Origin: Ephydatia muelleri
Taxonomy: Eukaryota > Porifera > Demospongiae > Spongillida > Spongillidae
DNA length: 64,000 bases
Direction: 5' to 3'
Assembly (NCBI GenBank): GCA_013339895.1
Contig: JABACO010000001.1
Location: forward strand, 15,273,486 to 15,337,485
The stretch's first letter is position 1. The number at the start of each line of letters is the position of its first letter. Of the stretch, positions 15,001 through 29,300 are shown piece by piece. Both the position numbers and the translations under genes were made by a program. Below the pieces are notes generated by a model. That model worked only from the letters and a program-made list of their open reading frames with translations, did not search any database and was not told the origin of the DNA.

Positions 15001-18000
15001 TACTCTTGGTACACTTGAAAAACTAATGTTTGTACCTACTGGCCCAGGGATTTGTAAATTCTGTCATCAGTTCTAAAAGTGCATTGAAAAAGGATGATAA
15101 TCAAATCATGGATTTGGCTTCCTAAAACTATCAGTACTGAATTCTCAGGAGGTGCATGACAATAAACTATGAAAATATGGCCCATGGGTTTGTTATATTC
15201 ACATAAAATAATGTAATTTGTTGCATAAGTGCATTAAGAAAGGATAATAATCAAATTAACTGTAGTGAATATTGTTAGAAGGAGCATGTCAATAAGCTAT
15301 GAATTCAATTCATATGGAGAGAGAAAATGGGTACTGTACTAGTGAGTGGATGGCCAAAAGGAGATGGATAAACTCACTGCAATTAATTTCATCACTTCCA
15401 TCGCTGCACTGAGAGTATCCATCACATTGCCAACTAGCTGGGATGTATTGTCCATTCCAACATCTGAACTGATTTATAGTAGCGTCTGTGTGCAAAAAGT
15501 CACTTTAGAATCGATGACTTTGTACAATTCAAATGTGTTGACTTCATGTGGTGCAGATACAACCAACCAGGTCCCTGTATTATGCACTTCCATCTGCAAG
15601 TCAATACCCTGATTGAATTGGTTCTCTGATTATCCATGATGTGTAATAAACAGTTTACAATGTGAAAACTGTTATTAGCACGAGTGATTGTATGTGGCTG
15701 TATCTATCAACTCACTACAACGGATTTCGTCACTTCCATCCAAGCATTGAGGATATCCGTCACATTTCGCACTTGCTGGAATGCATTGTCCATTGGAGCA
15801 TTTGAATTGGTTTGATGTACAATCTGTTTTGTAATAGATTATTTCCTTAGCAACCTTCCACAATGATCAGAACCTCTTGGCTTGTCTAAGTAAAATTTTC
15901 ACGCTTAGTGCGTTTTCAATTTTACTCATATGAACCAAAATGCAAAGGGTATGCATTGGATAGGTGTTAACGGGCATGAATCCATTGAAGGACTAGGAAC
16001 TTACTGCAATCAACTACACCAGTTCCATTGGTGCCAAAGGGGCAGTAATAGAAGCCACAAATCCAATTTGATGGGATGCATTGTCCTTCTGAGCATCTGA
16101 CTTGGTTTGAAGTGCAATCTGTTAGTAGAATGAAACAAACGAACCAGAAATAATTCATAATGTCACTAATGGTTTCAAAAATATCTGTATGTCTGCTAGT
16201 GCTGGCATGTCTTCAACACTGTAAACTGTAGCCACGATCCATATTTGCCACAAAAGTATTGGATCCATGGTTTTGTGAAGGGGATTTCTAATCTAATGGA
16301 ACGTAATACCATTCTGTCCAGTAGATGACCAGGTGATTTTTTATAAGCACATACACGTACATTAATTTCGTTACTTCTGCAGTTCAATACGATGAATGTA
16401 ATGAAAACTGCGAATTGCGTTCCTAATGTTGCTGTCCTAGATACACATACCATCATTCAGATGCTATAGAATTAGTAATTAACCGAGGAAACACATGCAG
16501 TATGCATTGAATGAATCAACAATGGCGACGGATGAACTCACTGCAATTGGTTTCATCACTTCCATCGAAGCATTGAAAGGTGCCATCACATTGCCAACTA
16601 GCTGGGATGAATTCTCCATTTGTACATCTGAACAGATTCACAGTACCATCTGTTTGTATAATGTAATTTAAACGTCACTCATGGCTCATTGGAGCATTTG
16701 TATAGAGCTGGTTAATACAAATGAGTTAACTATGGTACTTATAATTATTTTAACCAGATCTATGTTTGCACATCTTAATTTCAATGTTAATACCCTTATC
16801 CAGTTGATTCTTATAGCTCTTTCTGTACTTTAACTCGTACACAATTTGAATAGAGATATAAAATGCTATGGTTCATTTACTCACTGCAACGAATTTCGTC
16901 ACTTCCATCTGAACATTGAGGATAGCCATTACACTGTGCACTTGCAGGGATGCATTGTCCATTACGACATCTGAATTGGTCTGACGTACAATCTGGTAGT
17001 GAAAGATAAGGAATAAATCAAATCTGCTTTGCAAATTGAAATGAAGTTCTGAAATAAAGTCCAGATCCACATATACATTTACATTCTATATAAGAGGAAT
17101 CAATGAAAGCATTGATGATTGCTACACTAAAATTCCAATATGCCGTGAGGGATGTATTCCCAAAGTGAATGCGTAATGATTATTATTTTGCTGTGAATCG
17201 ATGTATTGGAGGTGCAAACTCACTGCAATCAACGACAACACTTCCATTGGTGCCGTTGGTGCAATCGGTGTAACCATAACAAATCCAACTTGATGGTATG
17301 CATTGTCCATTTGAGCATCTGACTTGGTTTGAAGTGCAATCTGTACAAGGGTAACACAGAATCGACAGAAAGTCTACTATGTTTATCAGTCTAAAAACCA
17401 AAGGGTATGTTACCCAGTACTATTGGTACACTTGAAAAACTAATGTTTGTACCTACTGGCCCAGGGATTGGTAAATTCTGTCATCAGTTCTGAAAGTGCA
17501 TTGAAAAAGGATGATAATCAAATCATGGATTTCGCTTCCTAAAACTATCAGTACTATATTCTCAGGAGGTGCATGACAATAAACTATGAAAATATGGCCC
17601 ATGGGTTTGTTAAATTCACATAATTTGTTGCATAAGTGCATTAAGAAAGGATAATAATCAAATTAACTGTAGTGAATATTGTTAGAAGGAGCATGTCAAT
17701 AAGCAATGAATTCAATTCGTTTTGGAGAGAGAAAATGGGAACTGTACTAGTGAGTGGATGGCCAAAAGGAGATGGATATACTCACTGCAATTAATTTCAT
17801 CACTTCCATCGCTGCACTGAGAGTATCCATCACATTGCCAACTAGCTGGGATGTATTGTCCATTCCAACATCTGAACTGATTTATAGTTGCGTCTGTGTG
17901 CAAAAAGTCACTTTAGAATCGATGACTTTGTACAATTCAAATGTGTTGACTTCATGTGGTGCAGATACAACCAACCAGGTCCCTGTATTATGCAATTCCA

Positions 18001-20883
18001 TCTGCAAGTCAATACCCTGATTGAATTGGTTCTCTGATTATCCCCGATGTGTAATAAACAGTTTACAAAGTGAAAACTGTTATTAGCACGAGTGATTGTA
18101 TGTGGCTGTATCTATCAACTCACTACAACGGATTTCGTCACTTCCATCCAAGCATTGAGGATATCCGTCACATTTCGCACTTGCTGGAATGCATTGTCCA
18201 TTGGAGCATTTGAATTGGTTTGATGTACAATCTGTTTGTATGAGATAATTGCCTTAGCAACCTTCCACAATGATCAGAAACTCTTGGCTTGTCTAATTAA
18301 AATTTTCACGCTTAGTGCGTTTTCAATTTTACTCATATGAAGCAAAATGCAAAGGGTATGCATTGGATAGGTGTTAACGGGCATGAATCCACTGAAGGAC
18401 AAGTAACTTACTGCAATCAACTACACCAGTTCCATTGGTGCCAAAGGGGCAGTAATAGAAGCCACAAATCCAATTTGATGGGATGCATTGTCCGTCTGAG
18501 CATCTGACTTGGTTTGAAGTGCAATCTGTTGGTAGAATGAAACAAACGAACCAGAAACAATTCATAATGTCACTAATGGTTTCACAAATATCTGTATGTC
18601 TGCTAGTGCTGGCATGTCTTCAACACTGTAAACTGTAGCCACGATCCATATTTGCCACAAAAGTATTGGATCCATGGTTTTGTGAAGGGGATTTCTAATC
18701 TAATGGAACGTAATACCATTCGGTCCACTAGATGACCAGGTTATTTTTTATAAGCACATACATTAATTTCGTTACTTCTGCAGTTCAATACGATGAATGT
18801 AATGAAAACTGCGAATTGCGTTCCTAATGTTGCTGTCCTAGATACACATACCATCATTCAGATGCTATAGAATTAGTAATTAACCGAGGAAACACATGCA
18901 GTATGCATTGAATGAAGCAACAATGGCGACGGATGAACTCACTGCAATTGGTTTCATCACTTCCATCGAAGCATTGAAAGGTGCCATCACATTGCCAACT
19001 AGCTGGGATGAATTCTCCATTTGTACATCTGAACAGATTCACAGTACCATCTGTTTGTATAATGTAATTTAAACGTCACTCATGGCTCATTGGAGCATTT
19101 GTATAGAGCTGGTTAATATAAATGAGTTAACTATGGTACTTATAATTATTTTAACCAGATCTATGTTTGCACATCTTAATTTCAATTTTAATACCCTTAT
19201 CCAGTTGATTCTTATAACTCTTCTGTTTTTTAACTCGTACACAATTTGAATAGAGATATAAAATGCTATGGTTCATTTACTCACTGCAACGAATTTCGTC
19301 ACTTCCATCTGAACATTGAGGATAGCCATTACACTGTGCACTTGCAGGGATGCATTGTCCATTACGACATCTGAATTGGTCTGACGTACAATCTGGTAGT
19401 GAAAGATAAGGAATAAATCAAATCTGCTTTGCAAATTGAAATGAAGTTCTGAAATAAAGTCCAGATCCACATATACATTTACATTCTATATAAGAGGAAT
19501 CAATGACAGCATTGATGATGCTACACTAAAATTCCAATACTCTGAGGGATCTACTCCCAAAGTGAATGAGTAATGATTATAGTTTTGCTGTGAATCGATA
19601 TGTTGGAGGTGCAAACTCACTGCAATCAACGACAACACTTCCATTGGTGCCATTGGTGCAATCGGTGTAACCATAACAAATCCAACTTGATGGTATGCAT
19701 TGTCCGTTTGAACATCTGACTTGGTTTGAAGTGCAATCTGTACAAGGTAACACAGAATCGACAGACAGTCTACTATGTCCATCAGACTAAAAACCAAAGG
19801 GTATGTTACCCAGTACTCTTGGTAGACTTGAAAAACTAATGTTTGTACCTACTGGCCCAGGGATTTGTAAATTCTGTCATCAGTTCTAAAAGTGCAACGA
19901 AAAAGGAAGATGATCAAATCATGGATTTGGCTTCCTAAAACTATCAGTACTGAATTCTCAGGAGGTGCATGTCAATAAAATATGGCCCAAGGGTTTGTTA
20001 AAATTCACATTAAAAAATGTAATTTGTTGCGTAAGTGCATTAAGAAAGGATAATAATCAAATTAACTGTAGTGAATATTGTTAGAAGGAGCATGTCAATA
20101 AGCTATGAATTCAATTCGTATGGAGAGAGAAAATGAGTACTGTACTAGTGAGTGGATGGCCTAAAGGAGATGGATAAACTCACTGCAATTAATTTCATCA
20201 CTTCCATCGCTGCACTGAGAGTATCCATCACATTGCCAACTAGCTGGGATGTATTGTCCATTCCAACATCTGAACTGATTTAAAGTAGCGTCTGTGTGCA
20301 AAAAGTGAATTTAGAATTGATGACTTCGTACAATTCAAATGTATTGATTTCATGTGGTGCAGATACAACCAACCAGTTCCCTGTATTATGCACTTCCGGT
20401 CTGTGTGCCTTTCCGCCATGTCGATTTCTCTATTAATGGCACTCTTGTTTGTCCATTTTATTGCCATTTTTTGATCTTTCGTTTAATGACATAATCACAT
20501 TTTGCCAGACATTCGCCTCAATTTAGATGGCAGCTTGGATTGGGAAGTCCAGAATTCGAACCATTGCGTAAAATGGTTCAATTATTGGTTTTGTCACATT
20601 TAAATAATTTGGAAAATCGAATATTTGAAATTTTGGTATGGAACCGAAGTGAGTCCGGAATGGAATCGGGCTTTCCAATAACTACGAAGCCACACCTATA
20701 TCCCGGTTGTCCTTCTAAAGCCTATACTGCGGGTTCTAGCTCCACGAGACTATACGCGAGTGAGAAACTATTAGAGCCTGAATTATTCTTCATCTAGCGT
20801 GTCGGCGGCACCCACATTTCGTATGGGCGATCGCGAGCTTGGCCAATGAACTTTACCTTCCCCCGGCCTCATAAATAACTTAT

Positions 20884-20965
<82 letters not shown>

Positions 20966-23322
20966 GCTACAGGTACATGCATGGATCTTGAATTATGTGT
21001 CGTGAATACGATTAACAAAGACACCGATCGACCCGCGGCTTCTATTTCAGTTTAGCAAGCGTATTAGGATAGAGCCACCAGCGAGTACCTATACAATTAA
21101 CGTAATAACTCTTCATACACTTAGAAAGGTAAGACAGTAGAGATAATCCATACTCGTTCTCTGCATGTGTTCACGATTTATGCCTAATGTTAGCGCACTC
21201 ATGTATAGCAGAAAAGTTAGGAACTTTTTGCCGAGTATTATGACTTTCTAAACTGGATCCGGAGTTATGTTGAATACAGATTTCGGTGTTTAGGTAAAGC
21301 TTGATTTTATTACTGTTAGCGCACGACACACAGTAAACAGGAACACTCCTTCTGCTAATGTAATGATAGCGATACTATTATTTGAGATGTCGACGTCGTG
21401 AAACGGTTAGCAGACAGTATATGTGGCCTCTATGAATTTTATTCCGACGGCGAATGTATTAGAAGTCAAACTTCATACGCTTAGAAAGCTAAGACAGCAA
21501 AGATAATGCATACTCGTTACCCTCATTCGATCGGACATATAGTTTATATTTCATGTTATGACCTTCTGAACCAGAATACATGCTTGGTTTAGTTACATCA
21601 TTAACGGTAGCAAAGGATATGCAAAAGGTACTATGCACCCCTTGTTATATATCTATAGTGACGTGCATAGGTGTATAGTATATAACAATAGGGGGTGCAT
21701 ATAATAAATAACAGCAGACGAGTAGCAAGATATTGCTTTGAATGTGCAGAGCGTGACATTTTCGTGGAAGCGAATGAAAGCGTGCAAGTCTTAGAACCGT
21801 TACGCATACAATCCAGAAAGCAAGAAGTCTTACAAAAAGGCCCGGCGCCTTCAATCTTTCGTAAGTTAGTAGTAACTAGCTAGAGGTCTGTGGTATAGAA
21901 CAGAAGGCAATCTTTTACTTTAGGGTCCCCATTGAAATTCATACTAGTAATGTGTGTGTCTACTCTGGGGGTGACGATGTATACTTACCCCTGCTTACAC
22001 TAAACATAGGCTAGGACGCTAATACGAGAACTGTCAGAGGGGTAGGCGTTTATTCGGCTGAGTATGAAACGCTAAGTACTGGATGTGATTAAGATGGTGG
22101 CCGTGAACTTTATACAGTACTTAGCGTTTCATACTCAGCCGAATGAACGCCTACCCCTCTGATAGTTCTCGTATTAGCGTCCTAGCCTATAGGTTTAGTG
22201 TAAGCAGGGGTAAGTATACATCGTCACCCCCAGAGTAGACACACACATTACTAGTATGAATACCCAGCAAAAAATTTCTTACTCGGATCTTACAAGATCT
22301 TGTAAGACAGCACTAAGATTTAGATAAGGTGTAAGAATGTATGTAAGAAAAGTACCGCTTACTTAAGATCTTGTAAGAAATGGATAAGGTTCAATAAGAT
22401 CATAATTATGTAAACATACAGTGATACAGACCTGTTGACTTTATACTATATATATCACACATAGGTATGCTTACTTTAATGATTTTAATAGGCACGTTTT
22501 CTCATGGTATAAACAGGAGGAAAGGAATATATAAGAGAATCATATAACATACAAGAAATGCGCGCTTTGCTCTATAGTCCACATGCACATATACTAGAAT
22601 ACAGGCTATGTATGCAATGATCAATGGTGTTCATATTCTTATTGGGCTGCAGAATGATGTAATCAATTGGTGAATACTTCACAGCAATATGAACGCAAAT
22701 TCTAACAATACTACCAACACGAATAGCAATCATCTTCTTTGTCAGAGACATCTTTACTTTGTATATAAAATTCTTAATCTGTTGATGTGCACAGGGGAAA
22801 TTATCATCACAATCCAGTATGCTCTCTTGTGTTTTCTCAAGAACATCACCAATGGCATACCAATTTTTATTTATGGTGCATACAGCGAACAGATATGAAT
22901 AGAAGTTCAAAATTATCTGAGTTTTCAACTTCACACACTGATGAATTTCTTTTCCTTTTTTCATTTTGCAGTGCTAGACATGCATGGTTGGCCAATATAC
23001 GGGCCAAGCAAGATTGTGTTTGTATTAGCTTCTCAGTTTTTATGATAATTTCATGCAGACAAGCCACCTGATGTTTGTGAGTGTACATTTCAGATGCTGA
23101 GTACAACACCAAACATGTATGTTACCAATGGGTTGTTTCTAAGTGGTAGGCTACCAAACAATAGGCATTCCTATCAAGAATAGCACTGGCATCAAACCAG
23201 AACCAAAGGTAAACAAGCTGGGGATGGACACGAGTCATGATAGAGAGGAATGAAAGAGAGGGAGGGAGGGAGGGGGGGGGAGAGAGAGAGAGGAGAGAGA
23301 GATAGAGGAGAGATGATGAGAG

Positions 23323-23390
<68 letters not shown>

Positions 23391-26300
23391 TGAGAGAGAG
23401 AGAGAGGAGAGAGGAGAGAGAGAGAGAGAGAGAGGAGTGAGAGAGAGAGAGGGAAAGAGTAGGAGTGAGAGAGGGAAAGAGAGTGAGAGAGGGAAAGAGA
23501 GGAGAGAGGGAAAGCAGAGTGAGAGAGGGAAAGTCAGTGAGAGAGGGTTGAGAAGGGAGTGACATAGAATCCATTTCATCTTGTGGTTTAGAATATGAAT
23601 ATTATTTAAATTTTGGGTTTTGAGGTCAACTTGTAACCTGACAAAAATTGTTCAATGACTACAGTATACAATCACTGCAAACCCATCCATTATACATATA
23701 TTTACTCCCCATTGGTACCTTTGCCGATTTTAAACGATTCTTCCACGACTCAAAATCAGTTTCACATGCATGCCATAGCCATTAAGTTGGTTAATTTCAT
23801 TGACAGGGATTTAACCCATTGTTTCCCACCACCCCTGACCAGTGGCCAGGGATTTAATACATTGTTGCTTAGACACCCAGGTATCACACATGACCAGAGG
23901 CCAGTGATATAACCCATTGTGGACCCCCACCCAGATATCACATGACCAGTGACCAGGGATTTACCCCATTGCTGTCCTGAGTATGAACCACAACCCTGAC
24001 CAGTGGCCATGCAGTGATTTAACCCATTGTTCATTAGTATGCTATGGTACCAAGCTCTCCATAGACACCGGGTAATTACATATTGCGGGAAATCAAGCTT
24101 TTCATGTGTGCACAATGACCACTTTTTGAAGGCTTAACTTATACATAAAGAAGCTAGGCTATAGAACGTTAACGCGGTTGATCAGATACACTAAATATTG
24201 TACCTTTGGAGCAAACACGCGCACAAGACCGCGAATCAGTTGTTAAGATTAATTTGCACAACAACATACATATAATGCCACAAGCTATCTCATTTTCGGT
24301 TTGAAGTGACATTAAATATGATGCAAAATGTGGAGAGTTAGGTTGGGTTTGCATCCCTTTGGTGGTAGAGCTGGGAACCTGAAGCTCAGCGTAGTCTCTC
24401 TCTAGTCTTGCAGGTAGACTAGCCACTATCCCAAGTCCATCACAACAAACCAGATCTATGGTAGATTGAACTTGACCCTGATCAGAGCCAACTCCAGGGC
24501 CATTCTATCTAGAGTATGTGTTTAACTTTGTTGTGTATCTAATGCATGTATTTCATGTTTTTTGCTTAACTCCTGCCCTGCTGTGGACACTTCAGATACA
24601 GCTTGGAGACAGGCAATTCTAGGCCTTAGTAAGGGAAGGTTGGGTCTTCGCTCACTATACCAACTTGCACCTGCAGCATATATAGCCTCTATCTGCTCAG
24701 CTGGGTTTGGTTCAGAGACAAATCTTCATCTCTGTTCTGCAGTTGCAGATTTTAATTCTGCTGTTCCACCTGACAAGGCACTGCAAATTCACTCCCTTCT
24801 CTCAGCGTCTCTGGTCTCCCAAAAGAACTATCCAGCACATTGGACACTTGCATGTTCAATCTGCTGTCGGAAACCTCCTCCAATGCTGACCAAGCACAAT
24901 TGCTTTCTGTTTCCGCACCACATGCATCATTCTGGCTGTCTGTTCTACCATCACAGGGGCTGGGTACATCTTGATGCACCGGTCCATGAAGTTGCCATAA
25001 ATGGTGGCTTGGTATGGACACTTCCCAGGGATCCCAGTGTGCACTTTGTCCTGGCAATGCCTTGATCCTCTGGGACATCATGCCACCACTTGTAAGCGTG
25101 GCAGTGATGTGGTGGTATGACACAACACCCTTCATGATGTTCTGGCTGAAACATGCCACCGGGCCGGGCCCATCTTGGCATCCAAGTGGAAGCTGGCAAT
25201 GACCCCACAGCTGATCATAGCCACACCCATCCTGCTGACCTTCTGTTGACTAACTGGACAACAGGCAAGACAGCTGCCTTTGATATCTCCGCTCAACTCA
25301 CATACCTTTATGGAAGCGGGAGTGTCTTCAGGATCAGCTGCCCTTGCCAGTGAAGGCAGAAAGCACAGGGCCAATGATGCAAAATGCAAAGAACTCGGCT
25401 GGTTGTGTGTTCCCCTGATAGCAGATACTTATGGTGCATGGGGAAATAAAGCTGTTGAAGCCTTCTCACAGCTGGGTTCTCGGCTTGCCACACTTACATG
25501 CAGGCCCAAGTCAGCTGTACTTAGAGACATCTATGGCAGACTCAACCTCCATCTATTGAGGGCCATCCTCACCAGATGTATTTTGAATTAACATTAACTA
25601 TAGGCTATATTTAAGATTGTACTCATGTGTATGTATTGTAATATTGATTTTTATTATGTAAATAAATAATGAGTTAATGTGACCAGTGACACTTTTGCCC
25701 AATTTATATGAAAGAAGCCATTTATATGAAAGAAGAATAAATGTGACATCACAATACACTTTCTAAGGCAGTGGGTCGCATGTGGTTGTGCATGTGTCAT
25801 TGTGACATGCTTTGTATATGGTTCTGTGTAAGGGTTGAAAGTTGGATAATAATGCATACACACTCACCCTCAAACGAGGATCACTGACAGGCATGGATTA
25901 CTTGATTTCATGTAATTACTTTATTTCACTTTATATATATAATATTGTTCCACTCATTTTAAATGTATGCAGCAGTGTGTGGGAGCGCAACATGCCTATT
26001 AGTACATGACGTCATGCATGTTATGTATACCAATATTGTGTTAAGTGACCACTACATTCTGTTCTACACCAGACCCCTGGTGAGTTACTACTAACTTACG
26101 AAAGATTGAAGGCGCCGGGCCTTTTTGTAAGACTTCTTGCTTTCTGGATCGTTTGCGTAACGGTTCTTGTCAAAAATGCCACGCTCAAGCAATATCTAGC
26201 GACTCGTCTGCTTATTCTATGCACCCTATATTATATAGAATACAAGTGGTGCATGATACCGTTAATGATGTAATTAAACCAAGCTACACAAATATATGTA

Positions 26301-29300
26301 TTCTGGTTCAGAAGGTCATTATACGAAATATAAACTATATGTCCGATCGAATGAGACCAAGGGTAACGAGTATGCATTGCTGTCGTAGCTTTCTAAGCGT
26401 ATGCAGTTTCACTAATGATTATTCGCCTTTGGAATATTCATAGAGTCCTAATACGCGCGCTTGCTAAATTTACCGCGGGGCGATCGGTGTCCTGTTAATC
26501 GTATTCACGACACTTATTTCAAGATCCAAGCATGTACCTCGCAATTGGAGTGTGTGTGCGTGCGTCTGTGTGCATGTGTGTGTACATGTGTGTGTGTGTG
26601 CGTGTGTGTGTGATGAAGAATAATTCAGGCTCTATATAGTTTCTCACTCGCGTATAGTCTCGCGGAGCTAGAACCCGCAGTATATATGCAGCTAGGCTAT
26701 AGAAGGACAACCGGGATATAGGTGTGGCTTCGTAGTTATTAGAAAGCCCGATTCCATTCCGGATTCACTTCGGTTCCATACCAAAATGTCAATTTTTTCG
26801 ATTTTCCAAATTATTTAAATGTGACAAAACCAATAATTGAACCATTTTACGCAATGGTTCGAATTCTGGACTTCCCAATCCAAGCTGCCATCTAAATTGA
26901 GGCGAATGTCTGGCAAAATGTGATTATGTCATTAAACGAAAGATCAACAAATGGCAATAAAATGGACAAACAAGAGTGCCATTAATAGAGAAATCGACAT
27001 GGCGGAAAGGCACACAGACCCATCTGCTAGTCAATACCCTGATTGAATTGGTTCACTGACTATCCACGATGTGAAATAAACAGCTTACAAAGTGACAACT
27101 GTTATTAGCACGAGTGATTGTATGTGGCTGTATCTATCAACTCACTACAACGGATTTCGTCACTTCCATCCAAGCATTGAGGATATCCGTCACATTTCGC
27201 ACTTGCAGGAATGCATTGTCCATTGGAGCATTTGAATTGGTTTGATGTACAATCTGTTTGTATGAGATAATTGCCTTAGCAACCTTCCACAACGATCAGA
27301 ATCTCTTAGCTTGTCTAATTAAAATTTTCACGCTTAGTGCGATTTCAATATTACTCATATGAACCAAAATGCAAAGGGTATACATTGGATAGGTGTAAAC
27401 GGGCATGAACCCACTGAAGGATAAAGAACTTACTGCAATCAACAGCACCAGTTCCATTGGTGCCAAAGGGGCAGTAATAGAAGCCACAAATCCAGTTTGA
27501 TGGGATGCATGGTCCGTCTGAGCATCTGACTTGGTTTGAAGTGCAATCTGTTTGTAGAATGAAACAAACGAACCAGAAACAATTCATAATGTCAGTAATG
27601 GTTTTACAAATATCTGTATGTCTGCTAGTGCTGTGTATGCCTTCCAACACGGTAAACTGTAGCCACGATCCATACTTGCCACAAAAGTTTTGGATCCTTG
27701 GTTTTGGGAAGGGTATGTCTAATCTAATGGACCGTAATATCATTCTGTCCACTAGATGACCAGGTGATTCTTTTAAGCCCTGACATTATTTTAGTTACTT
27801 CTGCAGTTTAATACAATAAATGTACGAAATCTGCTAAATGCGTTCCTAATGTTGCTGTCCTAGAAACACATACCATAATTCAGGTGCTACAGATTTAGTA
27901 ATTAACAGAGGAATCACTTGCAGTATGCATTGAATGAAGCAACAGTGGCGACGGATGAACTCACTGCAGTTTATTTCATCACTTCCATCGAAGCACTGAA
28001 ATGTGCCATCACATTGCCAACTAGCTGGGATGAATTCTCCATTTGTACATCTGAACAGATTCACAGTCCTATCTGTTTGTGAAATGTAATTCATGCGTCA
28101 CGCATGGCTCAACGGAGCATTTGTAAAGAGCTGGTTAATATGAATGAGTTAACTATGGTACTCATAGTTAATATAACCAGATCTATGTTTGCACATCTTA
28201 ATTTCAATGTTAATACCCTAATCAAGTTGATTCTTATAGCACTTACTGTATATTAACTCGTACACAATTTGAATAGAGACATAAAATGCTAGAGTTAATA
28301 TATTTATGAATTGAGATATAAAATGCTATGGTTCGTTTACTCACTGCAACGAATTTCGTCACTTCCATCAGAACATTGAGGATAGCCATTACACTGTGCA
28401 CTTGCAGGGATGCATTGTCCATTACGACATCTGAATTGGTCTGACGTACAATCTGGTAGTGAAAGATAAGGAATAAATCAAATCTGCTTTGCAAATTGAA
28501 ATGAAGTTCTGAAATAAAGTCCAGATCCACATACACATTACATTCTATATAAGAGGAATCAATGAAAGCATTGATGATTGCTATACTATAATTCCAGTAT
28601 GCCACAAATGTGTGGGATGTACTCCCAAAGTGAATGCGTAATGATTATTGTTTTGCTGTGAATCGATATATTGGAGGTGCAAACTCACTGCAATCAACGA
28701 CAACACTTCCATTGGTGCCATTGGTGCAATCGGTGTAACCATAACAAATCCAACTTGATGGTATGCATTGTCCGTTTGAGCATCTGACTTGGTTTGAAGT
28801 GCAATCTGTACAAGGTAACACAGAATCGACAGACAGTCTACTATGTCCATCAGACTAAAAACCAAAGGGTATGTTACCCAGTACTCTTGGTAGACTTGAA
28901 AAACTAATGTTTGTACCTACTGGCCCAGGGATTTGTAAATTCTGTCATCAGTTCTAAAAGTGCAACGAAATAGGATGATGATCAAATCATGGATTTGGCT
29001 TCCTAAAACTATCAGTACTGAATTCTCAGGAGGTGCATGACAATAAAATATGACAATATGACCCAAGGGTTTGTTAAATTCACATAAAATAATGTAATTT
29101 GTTGCATAAGTGCATTAAGAAAGGATAATAATCAATTTAACTGTAGTGAATATTGTTAGAAGGAGCTTGTCAATAAGCTATGAATTCATATTGCATGGAG
29201 AGAGAAAATGAGAACTGTACTAGTGAGTGGATGGCCAAAAGGAGATGGATAAACTCACTGCAATTAATTTCATCACTTCCATCGCTGCACTGAGAGTATC

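Larger units (their letters stand above)
20398..27020. mobile_element. 6.6-kb element with very long terminal inverted repeats
   Basis: The ends are inverted copies starting GGTCTGTGTGCCTTTCCGCC. The outer 400 bp match closely (20398-20793 against 26612-27020); beyond matching AC/TG microsatellites, further inverted similarity runs to 21877 and from 26083. The left arm is longer because of an extra segment near 21070-21460. The neighbouring unit sequences join cleanly across it with at most 1-2 duplicated bases. Inside are a palindrome, a GA tract, a minisatellite and a LINE fragment, but no transposase, so it is probably non-autonomous. It could not be placed in a superfamily. Confidence 0.8.

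Noticed and set aside
23122-23579. Ser/Leu-rich minus-strand frames
   Set aside because: Antisense reading of a GA microsatellite.
20398-27020. Polinton/Maverick identity for the element with long inverted ends
   Set aside because: Too short, no polymerase, integrase or capsid frames, and no 6-bp target duplication.
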